Origin: UBA7887 sp964408735 | Lineage (GTDB): Bacteria > Pseudomonadota > Alphaproteobacteria > UBA7887 | Length of the DNA stretch: 64,000 nt | Reading direction: 5' to 3' | NCBI GenBank assembly: GCA_964408735.1 | Contig: CAYPAX010000001.1 | Location: 1-64,000 of the forward strand | Shown here: positions 34,009 through 42,794 of the stretch, piece by piece | Layout: each line of letters starts with the position of its first letter | How positions within the stretch are numbered: position 1 is the first letter of the stretch | Notes under the pieces: model-generated | The model's database searches: none | Seen by the model: the letters and a program-made list of their open reading frames with translations, nothing else | What the model was told of the DNA's origin: nothing | Made by a program: the position numbers and the translations under genes

Positions 34009-35556
34009 TCATGGCCTGAGCATGAACCGGCTCGGGCCTTTCAGCGCCTCCAGGGTCGGCTGGATCCATTCGATCCAGTCGCAGAGCCGGGCGCGGGTCT
34101 CGCGCGGGTCGATGATGTCGTGGCTGGAAAAGGCCTCGGCGCGGGGGAACGGCGACTGGCGCGCGGCAAGCTGTTCCTCGAGCTCGGCGCGGCGCGCTTC
34201 TGGGTCCGCTGCCGCCGCGATCTCACGGCCATAGGCGACCGCAACGCCGCCTTCCACCGGCAACGGCCCGCTTTCGGACGACGGCCAGGCCAGCACATAG
34301 GCGTCGTTGCCGTAATGGGCGGCCTGCGCCACGCCGAACGAGCGCCGCACCACGACCGAGGCCCAGGGCACGTTGCAGGCGGCCACCGAGAGCACCGCGG
34401 CGGTGCCGTGGCGGATGGTCGCCGCCTTTTCCGCTTCGCTGCCGATCATGAAGCCGGGCTCGTCGACGAAGCTGAGCACGGGCAGGTGGAAGGTCTCGCA
34501 AAGCTCGACAAAACGGCGCACCTTGTGCGAGCCGTCCGCCGTCATGGCGCCCGCAAGATAGCGGCAATTGTTGGCCAGCACACCGACGGATTGGCCGTTC
34601 ATGTGGGCGAGCCCGGTGATCAGGCCGCGGCCATAGCCGGCGCCGATTTCGAAGAACGAGTCGCGGTCGAGCACCAGCCCGAGCAGCGTCCACATGTTGT
34701 AGAGCTTGCGGCGCTCGCGCGGGATGATGTCGAGCAGCGCCTCCTCCCGGCGCTCGCGGGGGTCGTCGCACGCGGTCACGGGCGGCAGCTCCCAGACATT
34801 CTGCGGCAGGTAGGAGAGAAAACGGCGGATCTGCCCCAGCGCGTCGGCCTCGTCCTCGGCCGCATTGTCGATGACGCCGTTGCGCGTGTGCACCTGGGCG
34901 CCGCCAAGCTCCTCCTTGGTCAAATCCTCGCCGATGGCGCGCTTGACCACGGCCGGCCCGGCGACGAGCACCTGTGCGGTCTCCTTCGACATCACCGAAA
35001 GATGCGCCGCCACCAGACGCGAGGCTGGCAGCCCCGCCACCGGGCCTAGCGCGGCGGTGGCGACGGGCACCGCCGACAAAGTCTCGGCGACGCTGCGGAA
35101 GCGGTGGCCGGAGAAGACCGGCGGGCCGGCCGAGGTCGAGCCGGTGCCGCCAACGCTGCCGCCGCCGCCCTCGTGCAGGCGGATCAGCGGCACGCGGTAT
35201 TGCAGTGCCAGCTGCTCCGCATAGACGCTCTTGCGCAAGCCCGCCTCGTTGGGCGAGCCGCCCTTGACCGTGAAATCCTCGCCGCCGACGATGCAGCGGC
35301 GCCCCGCGATGGTGGCGAAGCCGAGCACGAAGTTGGCCGGCGTGAAGGCTTTGAGCGAGCCGTCTTCGTTCCTTTCCGCGCCGCCCGCGCCGGGCCCGAT
35401 TTCCTGGAACGAGGCGTCGTCGACCAGCATATCGATGCGCTCGCGCACGGTCTGGCGGTCCTTGGCGTGCTGGCGGGCAACGCTTTCCGCACCGCCCAGC
35501 CCGAAGGCGAGCGCCCGCTTGCGCTCGATCTCGACGACTTCGTCTTTCCAGCTCAT
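34009..35556 (-). CDS. Acyl-CoA carboxylase beta (carboxyltransferase) subunit
   Basis: The 515-residue protein is a biotin-dependent carboxyltransferase of the propionyl-CoA / 3-methylcrotonyl-CoA carboxylase beta family. It shows the two crotonase-like halves: an N-terminal GGEDFTVKGGSPNEAG and LIRLHEGGGGSVGGTG, and a C-terminal LPVLSFVDEPGFMIGSEAE and RRSFGVAQAAHYG. This subunit transfers carboxyl from carboxybiotin to an acyl-CoA. The biotin carboxylase/carrier alpha subunit is not in the window. It overlaps the upstream SDR gene (ATGA), and both could act on a branched acyl-CoA. It could also be a stand-alone paralogue using a shared alpha subunit. Confidence 0.9.
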   Translation of the reverse strand: MSWKDEVVEIERKRALAFGLGGAESVARQHAKDRQTVRERIDMLVDDASFQEIGPGAGGAERNEDGSLKAFTPANFVLGFATIAGRRCIVGGEDFTVKGGSPNEAGLRKSVYAEQLALQYRVPLIRLHEGGGGSVGGTGSTSAGPPVFSGHRFRSVAETLSAVPVATAALGPVAGLPASRLVAAHLSVMSKETAQVLVAGPAVVKRAIGEDLTKEELGGAQVHTRNGVIDNAAEDEADALGQIRRFLSYLPQNVWELPPVTACDDPRERREEALLDIIPRERRKLYNMWTLLGLVLDRDSFFEIGAGYGRGLITGLAHMNGQSVGVLANNCRYLAGAMTADGSHKVRRFVELCETFHLPVLSFVDEPGFMIGSEAEKAATIRHGTAAVLSVAACNVPWASVVVRRSFGVAQAAHYGNDAYVLAWPSSESGPLPVEGGVAVAYGREIAAAADPEARRAELEEQLAARQSPFPRAEAFSSHDIIDPRETRARLCDWIEWIQPTLEALKGPSRFMLRP

Positions 35557-36305
35557 GTCAGCGGCCGGCCCCCGTCTACGGCAATGATATCACCCGTGGA
35601 GGCAGTGATGTGGGTCGCCAGCGCTAGCGCCGCGCCCGCCACCTCTTCCGGCGCGACCAGGCGGCCGATGGGGGTCTTGTCGATCTGCTCCTGGCGCCAG
35701 GCGGGGTCGAAGCGCAGCGCAAACGCGGTGTCGACCAGCCCCGGTGCTACGGAGCAGACGCGGATCTGCGGCGCCAGGGCGCGGGCCAGGGAGCGCGTCA
35801 TGGTATCCACGGCGGCCTTGGCGGCACAATAGGCGACGTTCGAGCCCATGGCCGTCTTGCCGGCGATGGACGAGACGTTGATGACAAGGCCGCCGTCGCC
35901 CGCCGCCAGCAGCGCCTTGCAGGCGCGGATGGTGGCGAAGGTGCAGCGCCAGTTCACGCGGAACACGGTATCGATGATCTCGTCCGTCAGGGCATCGAGG
36001 TCGTCATGGGGCACGAACTGGGTGTAGCCGGCCAGATTGATGAGCACGTCGAGGCGGCCATGGCGCGCTTCGATGTCGCCGGCGAGCGTGGCCAGCGACG
36101 CACTGTCCTCCGCCTCAATCTGCAGCGCCTCGTGCCCCTCGCCGGAAAGCGAGGCCACGGCCTCCTCACCCGAGGCCGCATTGCTGTGATAGCCCACCAG
36201 CACCTTGGCGCCGGCCTCCGCATAGGCGCGGCAGATCGCCGAGCCGATACCCCCGGCCCCGCCGACCGCCAACATGACCTGCCCTTCGAGCGGTCGTTGC
36301 TGCAT
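35553..36305 (-). CDS. SDR family NAD(P)-dependent oxidoreductase
   Basis: A classical 250-residue SDR. The cofactor loop is AVGGAGGIGSAICRAYA, with VLINLAGYTQF (NAG-type), the catalytic Ser in VINVSSIAGKTAMG, and Tyr and Lys in YCAAKAAVDTM. The C-terminal segment APGLVDTAFALRFD and the GGRPL ending are also typical. The substrate is probably a hydroxyacyl-CoA or other alcohol. It starts the small minus-strand set (SDR, carboxylase beta, degenerate SDR, GST) and is coupled to the carboxylase gene by overlap. A ribosome site (AAGGGA) lies upstream of ATG 36305. Confidence 0.92.
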   Translation of the reverse strand: MQQRPLEGQVMLAVGGAGGIGSAICRAYAEAGAKVLVGYHSNAASGEEAVASLSGEGHEALQIEAEDSASLATLAGDIEARHGRLDVLINLAGYTQFVPHDDLDALTDEIIDTVFRVNWRCTFATIRACKALLAAGDGGLVINVSSIAGKTAMGSNVAYCAAKAAVDTMTRSLARALAPQIRVCSVAPGLVDTAFALRFDPAWRQEQIDKTPIGRLVAPEEVAGAALALATHITASTGDIIAVDGGRPLT

Positions 36306-36317
36306 GGTTCCGTTCCC

Positions 36318-37493
36318 TTATTTCTTGCCGAGCACCATCGGTGCGCATACTGCCAGAAAACACAGATAGGCGCCGATCCAGCTCGCCGCGGTCAGCAGCA
36401 GCAGCGGTTGCGCGGCGCTGTCCCAAAGCACGGCAACGACACGGCTAAGCGCGGCAAGCGAGATCAGCGCGAAGGCGGCGGTCAGGCCGGGTCCGGCCAC
36501 CAGCGCACGGCCAGTATGGCCGAGTGTGGCGCGGCTCATCACCGCCAGGGTCATGGTGCCGATGGCGCCGATGGTGAGCGCGTGCAATGCCCCGGTTTCG
36601 CTCAGCGCCGACAGCCAATGGCTCAGGGCCAGCAAGGCGAGACCGATGGGGATCCAGAGATAGCCAACATGGAGGACCAGCAGCAGCGGCTCGCGGCGCG
36701 TCGCCGGGCCTTGCCAGCGCGCCAGGCGGAGTGTGCCGGCCACGGCAGCGGCGCCGAGGAGGATCGCGCCGGCCGTCGTGCCGGGGGCCGCGACCCAGGC
36801 CAGCAGGGCCGCCAATGTCAAGGCCAGGGCGAGCTTGTCCATGACCCCGAATTGCGCCGGCAGGGCGTCCGCCTCCTGCTTAACCAGCCAATTGCGCGTG
36901 AAGCTCGGGGTGATGCGCCCGCCGATCAGCGAGATCAGGGCGATGACGACGGCAATGCCGAGCCGCTTGCCATGGCCGGCGTCGGGCAGCCAGCCCAGCG
37001 CCTCGGCGTGGCCAAGAAGATTGCTCACCGCGAACAGCCCGACGATGACGGCGACGGGCAGGTTGCGCCAATTTCCGCCCGAGACGATCTCGCGCAACAC
37101 CAGTGCGACCAGCGCCACGAGGAAGGCGACATCGATGACTGCCGCCAACCCGGCCCCGATGAGGCCCGAGCTCGCCATCGCCAACCGCCCGGCCAGCCAC
37201 AGCGAGGCCAGCGCCAGCAGCGGCCGGCCGTGCAATGGCAGCCGTCCGGTCCAGTTGGGAATGGCGGTCAGCAGGAAGCCGGCGATGGCCGCGGCGACAT
37301 AACCGTAGAGCAACTCATGAAAATGCCAGGCCAGAGGATCGAAAGCGCTGGGGATGGCGATCCAGCCCTGCATGCGGGCAAAGGTCAGCACCAGGCCGAG
37401 GGGCGCCCATATGCCGGCGAAGAGAAAGAAGGGGCGGAAGCCCTGGCGCAACAGGGCGGGCCCGGCGTAAGCGCGCTGCTCGGCCTGGCTCAT
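36318..37493 (-). CDS. nnrS: NnrS family haem/copper membrane protein
   Basis: The 391-residue protein has about 12 transmembrane segments and is typical of NnrS: it opens RQGFRPFFLFAGIWAPLGL and has WHFHELLYGYVAAAIAGFLLTAIPNWTGR, HGRPLLALASLW and later SRATLGHTGRALVAGPGL. NnrS binds haem and copper and helps cells cope with nitric oxide during denitrification. No nor or nir genes are in the window. It overlaps the upstream methyltransferase gene (ATGA), so the two are likely co-expressed. Together with the NosR-like genes elsewhere this hints at nitrogen-oxide or other inorganic redox metabolism, but the link is weak. Confidence 0.92.
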   Translation of the reverse strand: MSQAEQRAYAGPALLRQGFRPFFLFAGIWAPLGLVLTFARMQGWIAIPSAFDPLAWHFHELLYGYVAAAIAGFLLTAIPNWTGRLPLHGRPLLALASLWLAGRLAMASSGLIGAGLAAVIDVAFLVALVALVLREIVSGGNWRNLPVAVIVGLFAVSNLLGHAEALGWLPDAGHGKRLGIAVVIALISLIGGRITPSFTRNWLVKQEADALPAQFGVMDKLALALTLAALLAWVAAPGTTAGAILLGAAAVAGTLRLARWQGPATRREPLLLVLHVGYLWIPIGLALLALSHWLSALSETGALHALTIGAIGTMTLAVMSRATLGHTGRALVAGPGLTAAFALISLAALSRVVAVLWDSAAQPLLLLTAASWIGAYLCFLAVCAPMVLGKK

Positions 37494-38101
37494 GAGGCGC
37501 GCCGCCCGACCATGTGGAAGAGGTGCCAGTGCTTGGTCTTGCTCCGCGGCGTCGGCGATTCGTCCTCTTCCTCGTCGAACATCTCGACCTCGAGGCCATC
37601 GAGGCGGGCCTCGGCCTCGGCGCGGGTGTGAAAGGTGATGGTGGGATCGCCGAACCAGTCGTCCTTGGGGCCGAAAAGCTGAGTCGAGATTCGCCCGCCC
37701 GGGCGCAGGGCGCCGCGCATGGCCTGCCAGAGCCGCGGGAAGTCCTGCGGCGGCACCAGCGGCAGCGCGAAGCTCGAATTGATGAGGTCGGCGGGGGGCA
37801 GGTCTTCATTCTCGAAGCGCCCGATGCGTGTCTCCAGCGCCGCATCCGCCGGCAGGTCCTCGCGGGCTTTAAGGGCGGCGAAGGCTTCCGGCTCGGCATC
37901 GATCGCCAGCACCTGCCAGCCCTGGCGCAACATGGCGATGGTGTCGCGACCGCTGCCGCAGCCGAGATCGATGGCCTGGCCGCCGCGCAGACCTTCGGCC
38001 GCGAAACGCTCCAGTGCCAGCAGCAGCGTCTTGCGCGGCGGCCGCTCGCCGGTCGTCGCGTAATAGCGCTTCCAGCGCTGGTGCTTGTCGTCTTTGCCCA
38101 T
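37490..38101 (-). CDS. Class I SAM-dependent methyltransferase
   Basis: The 203-residue protein has a Rossmann-like SAM fold with the motif I loop AIDLGCGSGRDTIAMLRQG, an acidic motif II LAIDAEPEAF, and LINSSFALPLVPPQDFPRLW. ALRPGGRISTQLFGP marks the TehB/Mg-protoporphyrin-like end of class I enzymes. The product starts MGKDDKHQRWKRYYATTGERPPR. It overlaps the start of nnrS by 4 bases, so the two are co-translated. The substrate is unknown, possibly a small oxyanion or metalloid as in TehB, but that is only analogy. It lies divergent from the sirtuin gene. Confidence 0.88.
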   Translation of the reverse strand: MGKDDKHQRWKRYYATTGERPPRKTLLLALERFAAEGLRGGQAIDLGCGSGRDTIAMLRQGWQVLAIDAEPEAFAALKAREDLPADAALETRIGRFENEDLPPADLINSSFALPLVPPQDFPRLWQAMRGALRPGGRISTQLFGPKDDWFGDPTITFHTRAEAEARLDGLEVEMFDEEEDESPTPRSKTKHWHLFHMVGRRAS

Positions 38102-38157
38102 AGCCCCCGCTATTTGCCCGCTTGCCGTCCGATTCTCAAGGGCGTTACGATATAGGC

Positions 38158-38910
38158 ATGTCCGATACCGAGCTTGAGCGCCTGAGTGATTTGCTTGCCG
38201 CGGCCCAGCGCGTGGTGGTTTTCACCGGTGCCGGCATCAGCACGGAATCCGGCATTCCCGACTTCCGCAGCCCGGGCGGGATCTGGGACAAGTTCCGCCC
38301 CATCGACTTTCGCGAGTTCATGGCGTCGGAGGATGCGCGGCGGGAATCCTGGCGGCGCAAGTTCGAGATCGACCCGACGCTGAAGGCCGCCGAGCCCAAT
38401 CGCGGCCACCGCGCCGTGGCCTCGCTGATGAACCGCGGCAAGGTTTCGGCGGTGATCACCCAGAACATCGACGGCCTGCACCAAGCCGCCGGTGCCGAGG
38501 GCGACCGGGTCATAGAGCTGCACGGCAACACCACCTATGCCCGCTGCCTCTCCTGCGGCGCACGCTACGAGCTCGAGCCGATCCGCGAGGCCTTTCTCGG
38601 TGCCGGCACGCTGCCGGTCTGCGAGGCCTGCGGCGGCATCGTCAAGACCGCCACCATCTCCTTCGGCCAGGCCATGCCCGAAGACGCCATGCGCGCCGCC
38701 GAAGAGGCGACGCTGAGCTGCGACCTCTTTCTCGCCATCGGCTCGTCGCTCGTGGTCTACCCGGCGGCAGGCTTCCCCGTGCTCGCCAAGCGCAACGGCG
38801 CGGCCCTCGTCATCCTCAACCGCGAGCCGACCGACCTCGACGGCCACGCCGACCTGGTGCTCAACCGCGAGATCGGCGACACCCTGGGGGCCGTGGCGAA
38901 CGTGAATTAG
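38158..38910 (+). CDS. cobB: Sir2-family NAD-dependent protein deacylase
   Basis: The 250-residue sirtuin has the full catalytic set: GAGISTESGIPDFRSPGG (NAD binding), TQNIDGLHQAAG, and the base His in IELHGNTTYARC. A four-cysteine zinc ribbon (CLSCGARYE and CEACGGIVK) follows, then FGQAMPEDAM and IGSSLVVYPAAGF. The protein removes acetyl or other acyl groups from lysines using NAD. ATG 38158 was chosen because residues before it, in a possible longer reading from 38122, do not belong to the domain. The orphan HigA gene begins 17 bp after the stop. It is divergent from the methyltransferase gene. Confidence 0.93.
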   Translation: MSDTELERLSDLLAAAQRVVVFTGAGISTESGIPDFRSPGGIWDKFRPIDFREFMASEDARRESWRRKFEIDPTLKAAEPNRGHRAVASLMNRGKVSAVITQNIDGLHQAAGAEGDRVIELHGNTTYARCLSCGARYELEPIREAFLGAGTLPVCEACGGIVKTATISFGQAMPEDAMRAAEEATLSCDLFLAIGSSLVVYPAAGFPVLAKRNGAALVILNREPTDLDGHADLVLNREIGDTLGAVANVN

Positions 38911-38927
38911 GGCTTGGAGCCCGCGAA

Positions 38928-39230
38928 ATGAAAATGAAAATCAAACTCCCGCCGATTCACCCCGGCGAGATTCTGAGCGAGGATTTTCTCAAGCCGATGG
39001 GGATCTCCCAGTATCGCCTGGCGAAGGCGATCCATGTGCATCCGCGCCGGATCAACGCCATCGTTCACGGCACGCGCGCGGTCACTGCCGACACGGCGCT
39101 GCGCCTGTCCCGTGCCCTCGGCACGACGGCGGAGCTGTGGCTCAACGCCCAGGCGTCCTACGAGCTCGAAGTCGCGCGTGACGCCAAAGACGACGAGATG
39201 AACACGATCGAGCTAATCGCGGTGACGTAG
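38928..39230 (+). CDS. higA: HigA-family antitoxin-like HTH regulator (no HigB nearby)
   Basis: The 100-residue protein is a typical HigA: it begins PPIHPGEILSEDFLKPMGIS and has the helix-turn-helix ISQYRLAKAIHVHPRRINAIVHGTRAVTADTALRLSRALG, then TTAELWLNAQASYELEVA. HigA represses its own operon and neutralises the HigB RNase. The usual higB, a small gene just upstream, is absent: the preceding gene is the sirtuin. So this is an orphan antitoxin or a plain transcription regulator. GGAG lies eight bases before the ATG. It converges on the GDP-mannose dehydratase gene. Confidence 0.92.
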   Translation: MKMKIKLPPIHPGEILSEDFLKPMGISQYRLAKAIHVHPRRINAIVHGTRAVTADTALRLSRALGTTAELWLNAQASYELEVARDAKDDEMNTIELIAVT

Positions 39231-39243
39231 GGCCGCTCCCCCT

Positions 39244-40287
39244 TCACCCCCCAGCCAGCGCCGCCCGGTCCGCTTCGACCATCTCCCGCACCATCTCGCG
39301 CAAGGGCGTCGTCGCTTTCCAGCCCAGCTCCCGTTCGGCCTTGCTCGGGTCGCCGAGCAGGTAGTCGACCTCGGTGGGGCGGAAGTAGCGCTTATCGACG
39401 CGCACCAGCACGCGGCCGTCCGCGCGGTCGGTGCCGGTCTCGCCCAGGCCGCTGCCTTGCCAATCGATAGCGATATCCACGGCTGCGAAGGCCAGCTCGA
39501 CGAATTCGCGCACCGAATGCGCCGCGCCGGTGGCCAATACGTAGTCGTCCGGCTTGTCCTGTTGCATCATGCGCCACATGCCGTCGACATAATCACGCGC
39601 ATGGCCCCAGTCGCGCTTGGCGTCGAGATTGCCGAGATAGAGCACCTCCTGCCTGCCGGCGGCAATGGCGGCGACGGCCTGGGTGATCTTGCGCGTCACG
39701 AACGTCTCGCCGCGCACCGGGCTCTCGTGGTTGAAGAGAATGCCGTTCGAGGCGTGCAGGCCATAGGCCTCGCGGTAGTTCACGGTGATCCAATAGGCGT
39801 AGAGCTTGGCCGCGGCATAGGGGCTGCGCGGCGCGAACGGCGTGCTCTCGCTTTGCGGCGGCGGGGTGTTGCCGTAAAGCTCCGAGGTCGAGGCCTGATA
39901 GAAGCGTGCACTGTCTCCCAAGCCGAGAATGCGCATGGCTTCCAGCAGGCGCAGCGTGCCGAGCGCATCTGCGTTCGCCGTGTATTCCGGGGTCTCGAAG
40001 CTCACCTGCACATGGCTCTGGGCGGCGAGATTATAGATCTCGTCGGGGCGCACCTCCTGCAGGATGCGGATGAGGTTGGTGGCGTCGGTCATGTCGCCGT
40101 AATGCATGAGGAAGCGCACGTCCTCGGTGTGCGGGTCGACATAGAGGTGGTCGACGCGCTGGGTGTTGAACGACGACGAGCGCCGTTTGATGCCGTGCAC
40201 CACATAGCCCTTGTCCAGCAGAAGCTCGGCCAGCAGCGAGCCGTCCTGACCGGTGACCCCGGTAATCAAAGCGACCTTGTCGGCCAT
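39244..40287 (-). CDS. gmd: GDP-mannose 4,6-dehydratase
   Basis: The 347-residue protein is an extended SDR of the GMD type. It has LITGVTGQDGSLLAELLLDKGY, the GIKRRSSSFNTQRVDHLY signature, YNLAAQSHVQVSFE, the catalytic Thr/Ser-Glu region STSELYGNTP, YAAAKLYAYWITVNYREAYG and RDWGHARDYVDGMW. It converts GDP-mannose to GDP-4-keto-6-deoxymannose, the precursor of GDP-fucose or rhamnose used in surface polysaccharide. ATG 40287 has GAGGGG upstream; a longer reading to 40347 is less likely. No GDP-fucose synthase (fcl) or glycosyltransferase is adjacent, so it appears solitary here. Confidence 0.95.
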   Translation of the reverse strand: MADKVALITGVTGQDGSLLAELLLDKGYVVHGIKRRSSSFNTQRVDHLYVDPHTEDVRFLMHYGDMTDATNLIRILQEVRPDEIYNLAAQSHVQVSFETPEYTANADALGTLRLLEAMRILGLGDSARFYQASTSELYGNTPPPQSESTPFAPRSPYAAAKLYAYWITVNYREAYGLHASNGILFNHESPVRGETFVTRKITQAVAAIAAGRQEVLYLGNLDAKRDWGHARDYVDGMWRMMQQDKPDDYVLATGAAHSVREFVELAFAAVDIAIDWQGSGLGETGTDRADGRVLVRVDKRYFRPTEVDYLLGDPSKAERELGWKATTPLREMVREMVEADRAALAGG

Positions 40288-40371
40288 TGCGCGTCCCCTC
40301 TTGGCGATCCGTCGTCGTCTCTCTAGCATGAGTGGCGCGGCGACCATAGCCGCCAGATTCGGGAGAAGACA

Positions 40372-41115
40372 ATGCTTACCGAGAGACAGGAGAACCTTTG
40401 CGCCACCAGCCGCTGGGATTTTTCCGACCTCAGCGCGCTGTTCCTCAATTGCACCCTAAAGCGCAGCCCGGAGGTATCCCATACCCAGGGTCTGATCGAT
40501 ATCGCCGCCGCCATCATGGCCCGTAACGGCGTTGCCACCGAATGCCTGCGGCCCGTCGATCACGACATCGCCTCGGGCGTCTGGCCGGATATGACAGAGC
40601 ATGGCTGGCAGAGCGACGATTGGCCGGCGATCTATGCCAAGGTGAAAGCTGCCGATATCCTGGTCATCACGACCCCGATCTGGCTCGGCGAAAAGTCGTC
40701 GGTCTGTACCCAGGTAATCGAACGTCTCTATGCGTCCTCTGGCGATCTCAACCCGCATGGGCAGTACGCCTATTACGGCGGCGTCGGCGGCTGCCTAGTC
40801 ACGGGCAATGAAGATGGCGCCAAGCACTGTGCTATGAACGTCCTCTATTCGCTGCAGCATCTTGGCTATACCATCCCGCCGCAGGCCGATGCCGCCTGGC
40901 TCGGCGAGGCCGGACCGGGGCCGTCCTATCTCGACGAGGGCTCGGGCGGGCCGCAGAACGACTTCACCAACCGCAACGCCACCTTCATGACCTGGAACTT
41001 GTTGCACCTGGCGCGCCTGCTCAAAGATGCCGGTGGCGTTCCTGCTCATGGCAACCAGCGTTCCCTCTGGGAGGCCGGCTGCCGTTTCGACTTTCCCAAC
41101 CCCGACTACCGTTAG
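40372..41115 (+). CDS. Flavodoxin-like NAD(P)H-dependent FMN reductase family protein
   Basis: The 247-residue protein has a flavodoxin-like fold. The FMN phosphate loop reads FLNCTLKRSPEVSHTQGLID, then ADILVITTPIWLGEKSSVCTQVIERLYA, the typical PIWLG segment, and YYGGVGGCLVTGNEDGAKH near the isoalloxazine site. Such proteins reduce quinones, azo or nitro compounds using FMN. The C-terminus is extended relative to small FMN reductases. GGGAGAAG precedes the ATG. It is divergent from gmd, and the enolase-superfamily gene follows after eight bases in the same direction, so the two may be co-transcribed. Confidence 0.85.
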   Translation: MLTERQENLCATSRWDFSDLSALFLNCTLKRSPEVSHTQGLIDIAAAIMARNGVATECLRPVDHDIASGVWPDMTEHGWQSDDWPAIYAKVKAADILVITTPIWLGEKSSVCTQVIERLYASSGDLNPHGQYAYYGGVGGCLVTGNEDGAKHCAMNVLYSLQHLGYTIPPQADAAWLGEAGPGPSYLDEGSGGPQNDFTNRNATFMTWNLLHLARLLKDAGGVPAHGNQRSLWEAGCRFDFPNPDYR

Positions 41116-41123
41116 GCTCCAGC

Positions 41124-42293
41124 ATGCGCATTACCGACATTCGCGAGGCCACCGCGGCCGTGTCCTCGCCCATCCGCAACGCCCGGCTCGATTTCGGCCG
41201 CATGACCTTGAGCGTCGTCGCGCTCGAGGTGGATACGGGAGCCGGCAGTCTCACCGGCTATGGCTATAGCGCGGTCGGCCGCTACGCCCAGGGCGAGATT
41301 CTGCGCAGCCGCTTTTTTCCGAGAGTTCTGGAAGCGGAGCCTGACAGTCTGCTCGACGATGCCGGCTCTCTCGACCCGGTGCGGATCTGGGACACCGCCA
41401 TGCGCAACGAAAAGCCCGGCGGCCATGGCGACCGCGCGGTGGCGCTGTCTGCGCTCGACGCGGCGGTCTGGGATGTCGTGGCGAAATATTTGCAGGTGCC
41501 GCTGTGGCGGCTGTTCGCCGACCGTCACAATGGCGGCGCCAGCGACGCGACCGTCGCGGTCTATCCGGGCGGCGGCTATTACGCCGAGGGCAAGGGCCTC
41601 GACGGGCTCGCCGAGGAGATGCGCGGCTATCTCGACGCGGGCTATCGCACCGTGAAGATGAAGATCGGCGGCGCCTCCCTGGCCGAAGATCTGGCCCGTA
41701 TCGAGACGGTGCTGGGCGTGGTCGGCGGCGGCGACAAGCTGGCTGTCGATGCCAATGCCATTTTCGATCTGGAGAGCGCCGTCGCCACCGGCGAGGCAAT
41801 CGGCGATTACGGCCTGATGTGGTACGAGGAGCCGGGCGATCCCCTCGATTACGAACTCCATGCCCGCCTTGCCGAGCGTTACGAAGGCCCGCTTGCCACC
41901 GGCGAATGCCTGATGTCGCTGGTCGACGCGCGCAACCTGGCCCGCCATGCCGGCTTGCGCCCCGAACGCGACTGGATTCAGCTCGACCCGGCGCTGTGCT
42001 ACGGCCCGACCGAATATATCCGTGTGGTCCAGGCACTGGAGAGCATGGGCTGGTCGCGGCGCCGCCACGTGCCCCATGGCGGCCACCAGCTCGGCCTCAA
42101 TCTCGCAGCAGGCTTGCAGTTGGGGGGGTGCGAATCCTATCCCGGCGTGTTCCAGCCTTTCGGCGGCTTCGCCGATGACATCCCCACCGAAGACGGCCGC
42201 GTGCGCTTGCCCGATGTTCCCGGCATCGGCATCGAGGCCAAGGCCGGGCTATATGCGGCGTTGCGAGAACTACTCGGTGGGGGTGGGCCGTAG
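41124..42293 (+). CDS. Enolase-superfamily dehydratase, D(-)-tartrate dehydratase-like
   Basis: The 389-residue mandelate-racemase-family protein has YRTVKMKIGG (catalytic Lys near residues 178-180), the metal ligands D209 (LAVDANAIF), E235 (WYEEPGDP) and a Glu in LATGECLMS, and HGGHQLGLN (H318). This set matches D-tartrate dehydratase, which makes oxaloacetate from D-tartrate, better than it matches galactonate or glucarate dehydratases; the substrate remains inferred. It follows the flavodoxin-like gene by eight bases. Its 3' end overlaps the convergent gene at 42270 by 24 bp. Confidence 0.87.
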   Translation: MRITDIREATAAVSSPIRNARLDFGRMTLSVVALEVDTGAGSLTGYGYSAVGRYAQGEILRSRFFPRVLEAEPDSLLDDAGSLDPVRIWDTAMRNEKPGGHGDRAVALSALDAAVWDVVAKYLQVPLWRLFADRHNGGASDATVAVYPGGGYYAEGKGLDGLAEEMRGYLDAGYRTVKMKIGGASLAEDLARIETVLGVVGGGDKLAVDANAIFDLESAVATGEAIGDYGLMWYEEPGDPLDYELHARLAERYEGPLATGECLMSLVDARNLARHAGLRPERDWIQLDPALCYGPTEYIRVVQALESMGWSRRRHVPHGGHQLGLNLAAGLQLGGCESYPGVFQPFGGFADDIPTEDGRVRLPDVPGIGIEAKAGLYAALRELLGGGGP

Positions 42294-42794
42294 GCGCGCC
42301 TCGAAGCTGCCTTCGATCGTCTTCTGGTCGCTGTCGTCAGCGGCTTCGCCGAGAGTGTCGAGGCGGCTCAGCGTGGCCGCGAAGGTGCCGCGCAAGATCA
42401 GCACTTCCCCGTCACGCGCCACCGCCGCGACCGTGACGGTGGGTGCGTCGTCCGTATAGTGGGGAAAAAAGCCGTCGGGGAAATAGCTGACCACCCCATA
42501 GCTGACGTCCGCCGTCAGCGCCTCGCCCGTGCCTTCGAGGGCGAACTCGATGACGAGCACATTGGCAAAGGGCGAGCCGTCGGGCCCATTGCGGCCAAAC
42601 AGCGAGACCATGGTGAAGGCCTCGCCATAGGCGTGATAGCTGCCGTCCGGCGCGTCCGCATCGTCGACCGAGACCCAGTCCCGCGCCTCGCCGGCGAGCG
42701 TCGCGCTGACGGTCCCGATAATCTCTGCCGCCAGGGCCGGTCCCGGCGCCAGCACCAAGGCCAGCGCCAGGATGCGTGCCGGCGTAGCGGTCAT
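42270..42794 (-). CDS. Exported protein of unknown function
   Basis: I do not recognise this family. The 174-residue product has a signal peptide (TPARILALALVLAPGPALA) and a beta-rich mature part (AEIIGTVSATLAGEARDWVSVDD ... VLVIEFALEGTGEALTADVSYG ... RGTFAATLSRLD). It is probably periplasmic. It is coupled to the upstream exported Met-rich protein gene by an ATGA overlap (42791-42794), so the two should work together. Its 3' end overlaps the convergent tartrate-dehydratase-like gene by 24 bases. No cofactor motif seen. Confidence 0.75.
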   Translation of the reverse strand: MTATPARILALALVLAPGPALAAEIIGTVSATLAGEARDWVSVDDADAPDGSYHAYGEAFTMVSLFGRNGPDGSPFANVLVIEFALEGTGEALTADVSYGVVSYFPDGFFPHYTDDAPTVTVAAVARDGEVLILRGTFAATLSRLDTLGEAADDSDQKTIEGSFEARLRPTPTE

